A DNA stretch of 64,000 nucleotides from Nyssa sinensis (GCA_008638375.1 CM018037.1:32101076-32165075); one strand, 5' to 3'; shown: positions 11,912 to 25,019, numbered from the stretch's first letter. Numbers and translations are program-made. The notes: generated from the letters alone by a model not told the origin.

Positions 11912-12697
11912 AAAATTTTCTGAGCTATAATGCTCCAATACTGAAGCCCCATCATGACCTAAATTGACTCTTACCATCTAAATCACATGGCTTTTCTATC
12001 GTCTCTTTCATTCTGGACCGTCCGTTTACTGTTTATTGATTGCAAGGAAGATTCACATGTAAGGCAATAATTGTACTCTTCGTCTTATTTTAAGAGTCTT
12101 TTATTCTATTTTGAAATATCTCATTTTAAGAGTCTCATTTAAAAAGTCAACGTACTTTTAACTTATGAATTTTTAAAATTACCCTTTATTATACATAATG
12201 TAAACATGATTTATAATTAAATAAGAGTAATATGAAAATTTTAAATAATTTTAAAATAATAAAATAATACTTCTTAAAAAATTGAAATTCCCAAATGAGT
12301 CTTTTATTTTGAGACAGCGGAAGTAATTCATTCGCAAAACCACTTGGAACATTCCAGTAAAATTTGACTTGTGCTAAAAGATATTGTAGAAGTAGCGAGA
12401 GAATTCATGAAGAATTTAGAGAGAAAAGTTTAAATCAAAGTTAAATTTTGAATCTGGTCACTTCAATATAAGCATATCTAAAATTTTTATATTTTGATCC
12501 GGGATGGCGCACTCGTCCAAACTCGCTACTTACGTTAAGAGCGAAAGGAGATTTTGGATAGATTAATTGTTTAGATCTTTAATTTGACAATTTTACTTTT
12601 AGAAAGTAATTTTACTTCATATTTCTTTAACTAATTCATTTAAGAATTTCATATTGCGTTTGTTTCTATTTTCTTCTTTTTTAATTTTGGACTCAAT
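11912..12697. repeat. Tandem duplication, copy 1 (contains a MITE)
   Basis: This 786-base unit is directly followed by a second copy at 12698-13238. Both start with 'aaaattt' then 'tgag', and both end with 'ttttggactcaat'. The copies are highly similar throughout, with scattered substitutions such as 'gagctataat' against 'gagccataat'. Copy 1 is longer mainly because of an insertion at 12076-12323. No coding content is recognised. Confidence 0.85.
12076..12323. mobile_element. Stowaway-like MITE with TA target duplication
   Basis: The insertion is flanked by TA at 12074-12075 and 12324-12325. The left end reads CTCTTCGTCTTATTTT. The right end on the opposite strand reads CTTCCGCTGTCTCAAAAT. 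Both are degenerate versions of the Stowaway terminus (CTCCCTCCGT family). Its exact length is confirmed by the uninterrupted duplicate copy at 12859-12860. Confidence 0.8.
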
Positions 12698-13238
12698 AAA
12701 ATTTCCTGAGCCATAATGCTCCAATACTGAAGCCCCATCATTACCTAAATTGACTCTGCCATCTAAATCACATGGCTTTTCTATCGTCTCTTTCATTCTG
12801 GACCGTCCGTTTACTGTTTATTGATTGCAAGGAAGATTCCCATGTAAGGCAATAATTGTAATTCATTTGCAAAACCACTTGGAACATTCCAGTAAAATTT
12901 GACTTGTGCTAAAAGATATTGTAGAAGTAGAGTGAGAATTCATGAAGAATTTAGAGAGAAAAGTTTAAATCAAAGTTAAATTTTGAATCCGGTCACTTCA
13001 ATATAAGCATATCTAAAATTTTTATATTTTGATCCAAGATGGCGCACTCGTCCAAACTCGCTACTTACATGACGAGCGAAAGAAGATTTTGGATAGATTA
13101 ATTGTTTAGATCTTTAATTTGACAATTTTACTTTTAGAAAGTAATTTTACTTTGTATTTCTTCAACTAATTCACGTAAGAATTTCATATTGCGATCCCGT
13201 TTGTTTCTATTTTCTTCTTTTTTAGTTTTGGACTCAAT
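12698..13238. repeat. Tandem duplication, copy 2 (lacks the MITE)
   Basis: This 541-base copy abuts copy 1 without a spacer. At 12859-12860 a single TA stands where copy 1 has a 248-base insertion flanked by TA on both sides, so this copy preserves the empty site. Confidence 0.85.
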
Positions 13239-14470
13239 TTTGATTTTATCGGAATTTTTTATTTTTCTAATCTTATTAGAATTAGCATAATAATTGTGGT
13301 TTCTTAATCAATCTAATTGTTTCTTATGCCTCTAAATATGATATAATATAGTTCGATTATTCAAATTTCACTAATAATATTTATATTACAGATTTTTGAG
13401 AATTTGTTCTCTTATTGGTTAATTATTTCCCATTGTAAAAATTGAAATACTCATATCCATCTTATAACATTTTGCACTGCGTCAAAAGATCATAGCTGTG
13501 TAGTCAGTACTAATCATTTATAGGGTTTTTTTCTCTAGTATTACGGTTGCGTTTGTGATTAAAAGAGTCCTGAAACCGACCATGAAAAGTGGTGGCTGCT
13601 CTTATACACAGCCACTATAACAGTAAATGGTCCTACCATTGACACAAATCATAGAGGTTCTTATCTCATCACTAATTGCCAAGAAAATCAGGCAAAAAAA
13701 GAAGCTAAATCTAGAATTTTTTTAAGTCCAAACTAGTCAGATTTGAAAACGTTATATAGTTTTGGTCATGCTTCTAGGTTACATGAACACATCAAAATGA
13801 GTCAAATCCCTAATACTGATCAGAAGCAGATAGAGATTAGTGGTGTTATACCTTTAATTATCTTTTTATGTTCATTTCCACACAACCCACTTTAATTATA
13901 TAACCGACATCCAACTTTAAAGCAAGCATACATAATGAGGTCCGGCCTTTTTTTAGGCCTAAACATGAAACTGCACCTTATATCTATATATGTGTGTGTG
14001 TGTGTGTGTGTGTTTGTGCATATATTAATCTGAATGTGAAATGTGAAAAACATGAAGGAAATGTAGGTCACTTTGGTTGATTAATTAAGTAGCTCTTTAT
14101 CATAAATTATACATGTCATAATGGTCACCCTTAACTGACCTTCACCTAAGAGTCTCTATTTATAGGGGTATATTTAATTTGGAAATTCCATAAATAATCC
14201 AAATTTAATTGTTTTAGTTTTCAAATAAAAGGGAAATTTGTTTTCCTTTTTATTATAAATAAACAAGTTGGATTTAAATTTTCATGGTAAAATTTCTAAA
14301 TAATTTTGCCAGCACCATTGTGATGTTTACAAGTGTCATTTTGAAAGCCACCTGATCAAAAACTTTTTCTTTTTTCTTTTTTTACTTTATTGACTAATTG
14401 TATGGTGATTAGTAGAGGATTTAAGAAAGAAACCTAATTGTATTTAGGATATTCAAATCACCAAAAGAAG
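13239..14470. other. No gene seen; microsatellite at 13991-14013
   Basis: AT-rich sequence with a (TG)n run of about 23 bases at 13991-14013. No coding frame with family motifs is present on either strand. Confidence 0.5.
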
Positions 14471-14496
14471 ATCACAGCAAACTAATCTTTGCCTAC

Positions 14497-14556
14497 CACC
14501 CCCCAGCAGCCAACCATATCTACAGAAAAGATATGGAGAAGGGTGGGTATAGAACA
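14497..14556. other. Short hairpin in intergenic DNA
   Basis: The inner arms are a perfect 8-base inverted repeat, 'ccatatct' and 'agatatgg', separated by a 7-base loop. Outside them, 'ccaccccccagc' on the left can pair partly with 'gggtggg' on the right. The loop is short for a microRNA precursor, and I do not recognise a known mature miRNA here. Confidence 0.35.
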
Positions 14557-14599
14557 AAGGAAGTTGTTTTTGATCCCCACTACCTCATTTAATCTATTT

Positions 14600-15454
14600 G
14601 CTTATTGTCACCACCTGTAATACATTCAAGATTCTTTTCAAAGGTGTTGCTAATAGCAATTATAATAATATGTGGTGGGGCTGGAATTTAAGAATATGCA
14701 ACTGCATATCTGGACATTAACATAACTACATATATTGTTGTATATAGGTATATGGGATAATTATATTCAAGGGCAGAATCATAAAAATTATTAGAGGAGC
14801 TAGAAAATTTTTGTGAAAATTTTGAATTTGGACAAAACTTTTATGTAAAAAATGGGAGAAATGATGAGCAAAAATTAGACTCGGCCAAAATTTTGAAGGA
14901 GTGGGTTAAAGTTTTGGATAAGAAATAATGAGTAAAGATTTGATTGAGCCAAAATTTTTGGATGAGCTAATTCTGAATTGGCCAAAATTTTACATGTTAA
15001 AAAATTCAATAGATTGAGGGGGGTTGCCACCTAGCCCAGCCCCTAACAGTCTTCCGTCCTTGATTATATTGATCTCTCATGTAATATCTGATAAGTAAAG
15101 AGACTATTACACTAATCTTCTTTATCAAAATTATCGAGAAACGTACTTTAACGAAAAGTATGAATTTATTGTTTTACCCTTATAAATAATTAAATTAACC
15201 AACCTTATATATTTTATTTGATAATTACATAAATCTTCCATGTGATCTTTGAAAAGATAAAAAAAGTTAGTATAATATAAATTAAATAAAATTTTATTTA
15301 AACTCTAATATTAGCAATAACAGATTTTATATGAAAATGAGAACTTTGTATTATTAATATAACAAATGAAAAGTCAGTATAATTTTAAAAAATATAAAAG
15401 AAATTCTTGTAATTGTCAAATAACTCAATGGAGGTCAATGTCATTATTCCAATG

Positions 15455-15503
<49 letters not shown>

Positions 15504-17280
15504 TATACATATATGAATATTTACTACTTATATAACACATTCATACATGATATAGCTGTAAAACATGCAAAATGAGAATTGGAAGGAAAACTAAATTTTC
15601 ATCTCTCTCTCTCTCTCTCTTTCCATCTTTTCACTTTCTTTATGGGAGGTAAGATTCAAATGATTTTGGTTGAATTTCCCATAGATGTTTGGATTTAACA
15701 AACACACAAGCTTCTCTTATAAATAAGAGAGCACCCTTCATGTTCATTCCAAGCTCTTAAGAGGAGGAGACCTATGGAAAAGAGTTTCAAGAAATATATA
15801 TACACACATATATAAGGGGAAAATAATTAAGAAAAATAGAAGTCATTCGAATGGGACTCTCCACCATATTACTTCAAACAAAACAGTCAAAATTTCATAG
15901 TTATTGTGCTGTACAAGTGGAAAAACTACAACAATTACAACACAAATAAAAATACTTTTCTTTCTATTTGTTACTTTATAATACTTTCATTTTTTTCAAG
16001 TTGGGTTCTAGTTTCAAAACTACTAATTAAAGAGTGCCATTTTAAATTGTCTTAGTTGACCACAGTATCCTGAAAGATAAAATTTTTAAAAATTCATCTA
16101 TATCATAATGGAGAAATTCTATCTTATAGAAAGCATCCTGAACTTTTCTTCCCTAGCAACTTTCTTCTTCTAATTTCTATTCCTTTTTTTTCATTTTACT
16201 ACCAAATACAAACAATATATATATATATATATATACACATACATGTATATATGTATGGGTTGTTATTGAAACTTTTAGATAGACAAGGAAGAACAGATGC
16301 AAAGCTGCTTGCGTAATTAATATTATCATATACTAGTTTTCAGTATTATTTTTTTAATAAACCCCAAAAGTTGGGACCTTTAACAGCCACCACTATGAAA
16401 AGGAAATGAGTGTTGAAAAAAGAAGTCAAGTTAAAACAGTCCTCCTCGTTTTTATATTTTTATTTTTATCTGCTTCGATATGGTGGCCCTTCATCTTCAT
16501 CTTCATCTTCATCTTTCATCTTTCATCTTGGCCTCATCTAAATTAATTAAATAATACCAGCTAGAAGAATTAATACTGCCTTTAAATGAGTGACGTTAAA
16601 TAGGAGCTAGCAATATATATAGCTAAAGTTTGCTCTTAAAAAACAAGGAAAAAATCGGATACTTGGAAAAGTGTGGCATAATTGGATAGACATTTGGACA
16701 ATTAATGAATAAATTAAAACACACACATATGTATATATATATATATAATATAAATATGGTGAACATATTCTTATATGATAAGATGAATTAAATATTTTAA
16801 GCCCTTTTACAAGCAAATTAATAAACAATATTAAAGAATTTAGCAGTGTAGATATAATTTTGGAGGAATCACGACTCTCCAAACTGCCATGCTTGCCCCA
16901 TCCCTCTTTTTCGAGAAATTATTCACAGTTCGATTCAATGATCTCAATTGTTAAATGATGTGTCACGTTTATATTTACAATATACTATTACATATGTACC
17001 ACTCCATCTGATGGCTGGGATCATAATTTCAAGAGATACCCCATTCCATATTTTCTCTCTAATTTAATCTTTCTTAAGACAATAAAAAAAAGGGGGTTAA
17101 TTGGTTATAAGTCACTCAAATAACTGGTAAATAGGTATAGAGTCCATATTTAGTCTTGTTTTAGTGTAGAGTGCATTTGATTATTTTATTTTTTTGACTT
17201 AAGATCTGTTTTGATGAACTATCATCTACTATTGTTAATATATAACTTTTTTAATCCCTTGTAAGAAATTTTACATAACC
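14600..17280. other. No gene recognised; microsatellites and a promoter-like TATA box
   Basis: This stretch holds an (AT)n(AC)n run at 15458-15503, (CT)n at 15602-15620 and a TTCATC-type repeat at 16490-16529. At 15718-15727 'cttataaata' resembles a TATA box, followed by purine-rich transcript-like sequence. No protein or known RNA could be assigned downstream. Confidence 0.4.
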
Positions 17281-17382
17281 CTACGAAACTCACCCATTCT
17301 CGTCTATGAATCTCCAACCCCATCCCTTGCACTACATTCTCCAGAGTTCATCTATGGTTTTGATGTTAGGTTCATAGATGAA

Positions 17383-17643
17383 TTGGACCTCGTAAAAGAA
17401 CATGTAACCTCACTTTTGGGCGGCTTCATCAATGAGGAGGATGTGGGTTTCTTAGTTGACTTGCCGAAAATTTTTAGTGGAAATGTGTTGTTTAAGGACG
17501 TCAAAAGGGGTGGCGGTTGTGGTGGACTTGAGGAAGAGGAGGGAGGAAATGGCGGAGGGAGAGCAATCAGTGGAGTGACGCCTACTGAGAGAGTAGTGAA
17601 GCTAACGTCAGAGCCATCTTGCTACTCTTTGAGAAGTCCATAG
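17383..17643 (+). CDS. Unrecognised short open frame, possibly a gene fragment
   Basis: An 86-residue frame with a Gly/Glu-rich middle (GGGCGGLEEEEGGNGGG) and a more ordinary N-terminal part (GGFINEEDVGFLVDLPK). The frame is open upstream of the first codon, which is GAC-preceded and not a clear ATG start, so any real start is unknown. I do not recognise a family. It could be a fragment of a gene or chance coding; no neighbouring exon was found. Confidence 0.15.
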   Translation: MDLVKEHVTSLLGGFINEEDVGFLVDLPKIFSGNVLFKDVKRGGGCGGLEEEEGGNGGGRAISGVTPTERVVKLTSEPSCYSLRSP

Positions 17644-17704
17644 AAATGTGGTAACTTAATTTGTAACAAAGATTATTATAATAATACAAATTGCAACTCT
17701 TATA

Positions 17705-17735
<31 letters not shown>

Positions 17736-18959
17736 TGTGGGTGCTCCAATTTGCATTAAAACAATTTGTCATTCTCAACCAAATGATTTGATAGATTGAA
17801 TCTTTTTTAATACAGTAAATTCATGACAAATTAGAATTGAATGTAAGTTATCATTATTCTATAGGCCTCTTATATTCCATAGACAATAGGCCTCTTTTAT
17901 GTTTTTTAAGTCACTAAATTGAATGTTGGAAAGATTATTGGAAGAAGCAATGCTATATTTCTGGGGAAAAAAAAAGAATTATTTTAAATTTTGTGTCCTA
18001 AATAATGTTATAATATTATACTGAATCATACGAGACTTATCATATTATTTAAAACACAACTTTTAAAAATAATAATTTTTTCCTATTTGAGGACGAGTTT
18101 ATCTTTATTAAGGCAGTGAACAATTACAAATCAATTATTGAAACATGCTAATTAATTGATATTAGTCTAGTTGATCATTCATATCTTATTTTAAAAGAGA
18201 AGTCAAGGGTTTAAGTCTCATTCTCCTATTAAGGAGATCTGGGTACTTATTTTCATCTAGTCATGAATTGGATTGGAATATCTGTCTATGACTCATATTT
18301 GAGAGACTTCTTGTTAAAAATATGGCTTATATTATTGAAACACCTAAACTAGATAAGGTTATATTAGGAAATTTTAATGCATTTGATTATGGTTAGGATT
18401 TAACTGCGATGCAGTTTAAATACGTTGTAACTATATTTTCTATATAGTGAAAAAGGTTGCCGCACCCGTAAATGTAGGCATATTGTCAAATCACTTAAAT
18501 TCTCTGTGTCGATTTCTCTTCTTCTTTTTTTCTAACTCTTATAGAAAATTTTGATCACCCATTAAAACCTACTCTTATTGCTGAAATTGTTAAAATAATT
18601 AATGTAAATAATAATATCAACACAATGCCCTAATGTATAGATTTCATCAAATAACTTTGGAAAATTTTATACATAATGTATTTTTTCCATTCTATTTTTT
18701 TCTTCTTTTTAGACATTATAGAGTGGAATTTTCTATCTATTATGTAATATTGTATCTCACTCCATAATCCACAGTGTCTAAAAATAAGAAATAAAAGTAT
18801 AAAAAAAATTTGTATTATGTATAACATCACACAATGTATTTTTACCCTTACTAGCTATTCACCAATATTGTTGACAAAAGTTGTATCATTTACGGCAATA
18901 CTACTTTTTTTAAATCTCTGTCTGCCACCCCTTTCACGTGGTGAAATTTTTTTTATTTA
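17644..18959. other. No gene seen; (AT)n at 17709-17735 and a possible SINE-like piece
   Basis: AT-rich. Around 18165-18330 'agtctagttgatcattc' and 'aagggtttaagtctcattctcc' resemble degenerate A and B boxes of a tRNA-derived element. The rest is featureless. Confidence 0.3.
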
Positions 18960-19450
18960 ATAAATCATATTAATATTTTCTGATATTTCTGACAATTATA
19001 CTGACTTCATTTGAGATTTTTGAAATTACATCGACCTCTCCTATTGATACCTCCTCTAATTAATTTTTTTCTTCAAAATGACAAAATTACCTTTTCATTT
19101 TTAAAAAAAAATTTTGACCAAATTTTTTATTTTCTAAATAAATATTGATAAAAATATTAAATTTATTTTTATATAAAATAGAAATAAGTTATTTATCTTA
19201 AATTAATTTTTATATAACATAAAATAAAAAGTTTAAAAAAGATAGAAAAAATTGGCCAAAATTAAAAAAAAAAATACAAAAAATAAATAATAAAAGTGAC
19301 AGTTTTATCATTTTGAAAGAAAAATTTGACCGAAAAAAGGTATATGTATGTTGTTAGATAAAATTTGAGAGGTTAGTGTAATTTCAAAAATCTCATAAAA
19401 AGTATGTGTAATTGTAAAAAATTATAGAAAAAATCAGTATAATTTACCTA
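18960..19450. mobile_element. Foldback MITE-like element with long inverted arms
   Basis: The left arm (about 18960-19085) and the reverse complement of the right arm (about 19300-19450) align over more than 100 bases. The core is 'gagatttttgaaattaca' followed by 'cctctc' in both arms, and further in 'ttcaaaatga' is shared. The middle is very AT-rich. No target duplication was resolved, so the superfamily is not assigned. Confidence 0.65.
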
Positions 19451-19974
19451 AAAATATTCAATACGTCCAATCTAATAATTTTGATATTTAAATAATGTGT
19501 TACATATGCATTTATAATATATTATTGCACATATAACTCTATATCTTACCCTTGCAACTATAGTCCAAGAATCACTGAATAATTCTGTGTGAATAGGTGA
19601 AACAAAAATAAAAATAAAATAAAAAAGAGGTGATGGAGTAAAGGTATCAACACATTCAGCCTTTTGACTTTCAATAATGCCATATGTATTGGAAATTGGG
19701 AATAAAGCTATTGATTGAATTATAGACAAAGTGTCCCATAACAAATCAAGCCAAAGAAAACAGAGCATCTATCAGAGCTCTAGCAAAACAAACAGAAAGA
19801 CTATTCTGCCACCATCAATACCAAAAGACAATCATCTGATCAGCCTCCAACTATGAAAAAAAAATTAGTATTTGAAAACTCAAAATTGGAGAAAGTATTC
19901 ATGGTGTAATTGGTGTTGATAGTCGATAAATAATTGTTGTCAGGTCTCTTTCTTTGTATGTGATGGTTAGTACT

Positions 19975-20470
19975 GAGGCAACACGAAACGTAAAAAGGAT
20001 GAATATGAATAAATTTAATATTTAAAAATAAAGAATATTTATTAGTATAAGAAATTAATATTTTTACTAGAAAATCACAACTCTTAAATTAATTCCAAAA
20101 AACTAGTAAAATACAGAAATTTGGATAAAATCAAATTTGGGCATTTCTAAAATTTATACGGAAAGTATATGAAGAATAATGGTAAAAATTATTTTCTTAA
20201 AATAGTAAAATCATCCAATTAATAACTTAAACAAGCGACGAGTTTGATCCGTTTCAAATCAAAATATTTTGGTTTTGGGTATGGATATGTTAAGGTGACA
20301 AGACCCAAAATACTTTTCTAAAATATTTTTAACCATTCTCACAAATTAATTTGACTTCAATTTAAACTCGATCATTTCTCTTTCATTATTGCATAAATTT
20401 CTTCACAGCTTGTTTTACATTAAATATCACTTATTTAATGTAATATCTAGTTACTTAACTAATGACCCAT
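19975..20470. repeat. Diverged LTR-like repeat, copy A
   Basis: It starts near 'cgaaacgt' and continues 'aatttaatatttaaaa'. Its distal part reads 'cttcaatttaaactc' and 'cttgttttacat'. The same ordered motifs occur at 25460-25830, and the distal ones appear again near 53230. This suggests copies of one LTR or TRIM-like family. Confidence 0.45.
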
Positions 20471-20739
20471 TAAGTATTAAACAATATAGAATTATTATAT
20501 GACTTTGATTCGAGCACCCTAAGACATTAGTTAGCATAAATGTTGTTCCAATCTACACCTAACAAGTAACAATCACACCTATAGATATAGAAAATTAATA
20601 GAGTTAATATCTCACTCTCACAAAATAATGCCTAACATATTTCTTTTCTTTTTTGCGTCTTTCTTATCTAAATGTTAAATGTCTCATTCATTCCAAGACT
20701 AGGGACCTACTCCAGTGACCTAAGCAATCATCTTTACAC

Positions 20740-20747
20740 TATAAAAG
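20740..20747 (+). promoter_or_regulatory. Candidate TATA box of the NPF gene
   Basis: TATAAAAG lies 118-125 bases upstream of the start codon at 20865, a reasonable distance for a short 5' leader. It is the best TATA match in this interval. Confidence 0.5.
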
Positions 20748-20864
20748 CACCGCAAGGCAAGACTACTTCTCATCCAAAAAAAAACTCCTCAACACAGAGA
20801 ATCCTCTTTGTGACTTCTCTAGCTAGTTCATTCTTAGGGCAACCATCTTCCATTTTCACTGGAG

Positions 20865-23800
20865 ATGGAGCAAGAAATGGGAGAGAAAATGGGAGGTGAA
20901 GTAAGAGAAGGTGACCAAGAGAAATGGGTGTATGATTCATCTGTTGATTATAAAGGAAGGGTTCCTCCCAGAGCTTCAACCGGTGTTTGGAAAGCAGCCC
21001 TCTTCATCATAAGTAAGGGTTAAATATATACATATATGTGTATATATATTGCTCATATTACCAAATATGATTCATTGAAGTTGCTCTCTGGTTCTACTCC
21101 AACTGGTCCATCATAATTTAAGTTTCATTCTATCCTTTGTGCTTATATTGAGTGTTTGATTCCATGTTCAGCTGGCTAGACACGGTGGCTTCATGTGGAG
21201 GCATTAGTTTAATTTAGTGAAAAATAGACAGGTGATATCAAGAAGAAGCCATTGTTCCCTCTGTCTACACCAGCTACTTTCTAGTAGCAAATTTTAATTT
21301 TGTCATCTTTTTTTTTTTTTTCATCTAAGCCAAACTCCGGGATATGGGTTTTTTTTTTTTTTCTTCTTTTGTTTCAAAATCAAGGTTTTGTTAGCTTGAA
21401 TAAAAACTATAAAATAAAAATTGTCCCCTAACAAAAATCTGTACTGCTTTTGCAAAGATAATGTCAAAAAGGAGCAATTTTTCAAAAAAGAAAAAGGGAA
21501 AGGGCTAACCAAAGCTGCTTATAATTACTCAAAATAAGAAGAAAAATACATACAGATATTTCTTGTTGTGTACCTAATACCAAATACATGCCAAAACAAG
21601 GCGAAAGAATTAAAAAAAAAAAAAACAACACGTTTTCCTCAATAGAATAGTATTATATAAACTGAAAGAAATAAATTAACTTCAAAAAAGAACTATCATC
21701 AATTGTAGACTTTGAATAAAGGAAAAAGATTAGAGCAGGGAAACTTTTTACACCTTTATTCACCACCCTAATAAGAATATATATATATATATATATAACG
21801 ATGCCAGGATGTGTTAGGCTGTGCTCTGAAGTATTAAAAATTTTAAGGTGAGCCGAGTTCATTGAAAGAGTGAACGAATCCCGACAAACATTTTATGTCA
21901 TGTAGGGAAAAAAATAACTTTTTATCTCTTTAAAACTGAACAATATGTACACATGGTATAGACTAATTTGTATGATTATGCACCCGGTTCAACCAAAAAC
22001 TTTTCCTATTTTGAAATCTGAATTATATACTATAGACATAACACTGACACTGAGTGGAAAAGAAAAGGAAAAACACTACGTTGTACCAACAACGATAGCT
22101 ACCGTTCAATTCCTTATATTCTTTTTCAAAATCTTATAATTTTGTTCAAAGTTCCTTCACAAATGGAGTATGGCAAAAGTCTGCACATTTTATGCTCATA
22201 AAACATTATGTCAGAGTAAAATCTGGTCAAGGAATCTATTAGTTGGGTGAGAATAAAGATGTGTCTTCTGAAAAAATAAAAAAAGTGCTGCAAATGTAAT
22301 ATTTGTCTTGCTTTAATCTTACTTAATTATTCCTCTTATAATGGATTTGGTAACTAATTTTGACTGTGTTTTCTTTTTGGTATAGCAATTGAGTTTAGTG
22401 AGAGGCTGAGCTTCTTTGGACTGTCAACAAATCTCATCACATACCTCACCAAAGTGATTCAGCAGGACCTCAAAACAGCTGCAAAGAATGTCAACTACTG
22501 GTCAGGAGTGACCACCATGATGCCTTTGATAGGAGGGTTCATAGCTGATTCCTACACCGGTCGATTTTCTATGATCTTGCTTTCATCCGCCATCTATCTT
22601 ATGGTATATATATATATATATATTTCATATTTGAGCATTTTGCAAGACTCACATTGGTCTTATATAAATACTTAAATCCAAACGATAGTCTCATCATGCT
22701 GAAACCTTCTTGTTGAACTTTTTTGTTTCCAATAAAAGTCTAAAAGTATCATCTCACTCAGTAGTACTAGGTTTATATTTAAGCATTTTGCAAAACTTGC
22801 ATGAATTTTTTACGAATACTGCAATCTAAAAGATAGTCTCACTCTGAAACTTTTCTATTGGACTTTTTTTTCATCTTCTCAGCAGAAAATTATGAGAAAG
22901 TTGAATTCAATGTACAAAGGCCATTAAAATGTGTGCATTTGTTACCGTGGAATGCAGGGTTTGGGCCTATTGATAATGTCTCGATTCATCCCAAGCCTAA
23001 AGCCATGTGATCCAGACAGGTGCCAGCAGCCCAGCAAGGTTCATGAACTGACCTTCTTCCTTGCAATGTACTTTATCTCTGTAGCAACTGGAGGGTACAA
23101 GCCCTGCTTGGAGAGCTTTGGAGCTGATCAGTTCGACGATGATCACCCGGAAGAAAGGAAGAAGAAGATGTCATATTTCAACTGGTGGAACTTTGCTCTT
23201 TGCTGTGGGCTTGTGCTCGGCGTAACATTTGTGGTTTATGTGCAAGACTATGTGAGCTGGGGTGTTGCTGATCTAATTCTCACAATTGCTATGACCATTA
23301 CCATCATAATCTTCTACTTTGGGAAGCCATTTTATCGATACAGGGTGCCACGAGGCAGTCCCATAACGCCCATGTTGCAGGTTGTGGTTGCAGCCATAAA
23401 AAAGAGGCATCTGCCTTATCCCTCAAGCCCTGCTTTGTTATATGAAGTTCCCAAGCCAGAGAAGTCCCATGGAAGGCTCCTTAATCATACAGAGAACCTC
23501 AGGTAAGAAAGTATAAATAATGTATAAACTCCTTTTTTATGGTTATAACTATAATCATGACCTCTCAACCCTAGTGGTAATTTGAAGGTTACTCAACCCC
23601 CCCCCCCTTCCCATTCCAAAACAGTTTGGTATACATTATTGGTCATTCATTAATAGTTTGAGATTTTATTTTTATTAGTGATCTAATATGGTATCAAAAT
23701 TCTGATTATTATAAAAAGTTTTGGATTCAATCTCTTCTCACATTCAATTGTTACAAGATTTGCACTCTCTCACACTATTATGTCAGGATTTATTACTTTA

Positions 23801-25019
23801 TTCCGCTAGTGTGCTTATATATTTTCATCTCTTCATATATTATTTACTCTTGTTCCATCGGTGTGTCTGTATCGATCTTTTCATTTCTTTGTGTATTTTT
23901 TACTTTTTTACATATAATACAAAGTTGCAGGTGAGAGAAAGTACTAAATAGCTTGATAAACATGGCTAGTCCATTTTTTTAACAGCTTAAATTATAAGGT
24001 TTAACAACTTTCTGTTGATCCTTGTTTAGACATTCAATGAAAAGCATAATATTTCCATTTTTTTAATGTTGGATTTGAGATGAATACTCTTTGGTTTCTC
24101 CTGTTATCTAAAATTGCATTTAATATGCAGATTTCTTGACAAAGCTGCAATAATTGAAGGGAATGAGCATCTATCAGCTGACAAGAAACCAAGTCCATGG
24201 AGACTAACAACAGTGACAAGAGTGGAAGAGTTGAAACTCATCCTAAACATGGTGCCCATATGGTTAACTTCCTTGGCATTTGGAACCTGCGTTGCCCAAA
24301 CCGCAACATTCTTCATCAAACAAAGCAGTACAATGAACAGAAAAATTGGTCACCATTTCGAAATCCCACCAGCCACCATTTACACTCTCACCGCCATTGG
24401 AATGATCATCGCCGTCACCCTCTATGACAAGGTCCTCGTTCCCTTTCTAAGAAGAACCACAGGCAACGAAAGAGGCATCAGTATCCTCCAGAGAATTGGT
24501 TTCGGCATGATATTCTCAGTTCTATCCATGGCTATCGCCGCGCTAGTGGAAAGAAAGAGACTAAATATTGCCCACAGAGAGATGATTCAAGGAGGGAAAA
24601 ATGGACCAGTGGATATGAGTGTGTTCTGGCTAGCACCCCAATTCATGCTTCTGGGTGTTGGAGATGCTTTTACTCTTGTTGGCTTGCAAGAATATTTCTA
24701 TGACCAAGTTCCTGATTCAATGAGAAGCTTAGGAATAGCTTTCTATCTCAGTGTGATGGGTGTTGGAAATTTCTTGAGCAGTTTTCTGATAACTCTTGTG
24801 AATCATATCACTGAGAAGGCGAGTGGGAATAGTTGGTTCGGCAAAGACTTGAACACTAGCAGAGTGGATAATTTCTACTGGTTATTGTCTGCAATTAATG
24901 GGCTGAACATTTGTGTTTTTGTGCTCTTGTCAAGGAGGTATTCTTACAAGACTGTGCAAAGAGGTGGTGGGGGTGGAGTTGATGGCCGTGTAGGAGATGA
25001 AATGGAGACCATGGCTTGA
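20865..25019 (+). CDS. NPF (NRT1/PTR) family transporter, NPF5.6/5.7-like
   Basis: This is a proton-coupled membrane transporter of the nitrate/peptide family. Exons are 20865-21012, 22386-22603, 22958-23502 and 24131-25019, all with GT-AG introns, giving 599 residues. The N-terminus is cytosolic (KWVYDSSVDYKGR), followed by the first membrane segment. The proton-coupling ExxER motif is present as EFSER (exon 2). The family loop GADQFDDDHPEER is in exon 3. The late conserved stretch YDQVPDSMRSLGIAFYLS is in exon 4. Length and the 218-base second exon are typical of the family, which has twelve membrane helices. The YDSS.D.KGR.P.RASTG start points to the NPF5 group; the substrate cannot be read from sequence. 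The start was chosen because the first ATG after the TATA box opens the conserved N-terminus. I see no break. The acidic Gly-rich C-terminus (RGGGGGVDGR) is a small peculiarity. Confidence 0.93.
21013..22385 (+). other. Intron 1 of the NPF gene
   Basis: The 1373-base intron runs from GTAAGG to TATAG. It contains an (AT)n run at 21777-21797 and poly-T and poly-A tracts. No nested gene is seen. Confidence 0.8.

Noticed and set aside
15718..15900. Possible microRNA gene downstream of a TATA-like box
   Set aside because: No foldback of suitable length and no known mature miRNA sequence were found after checking the common plant families from memory.
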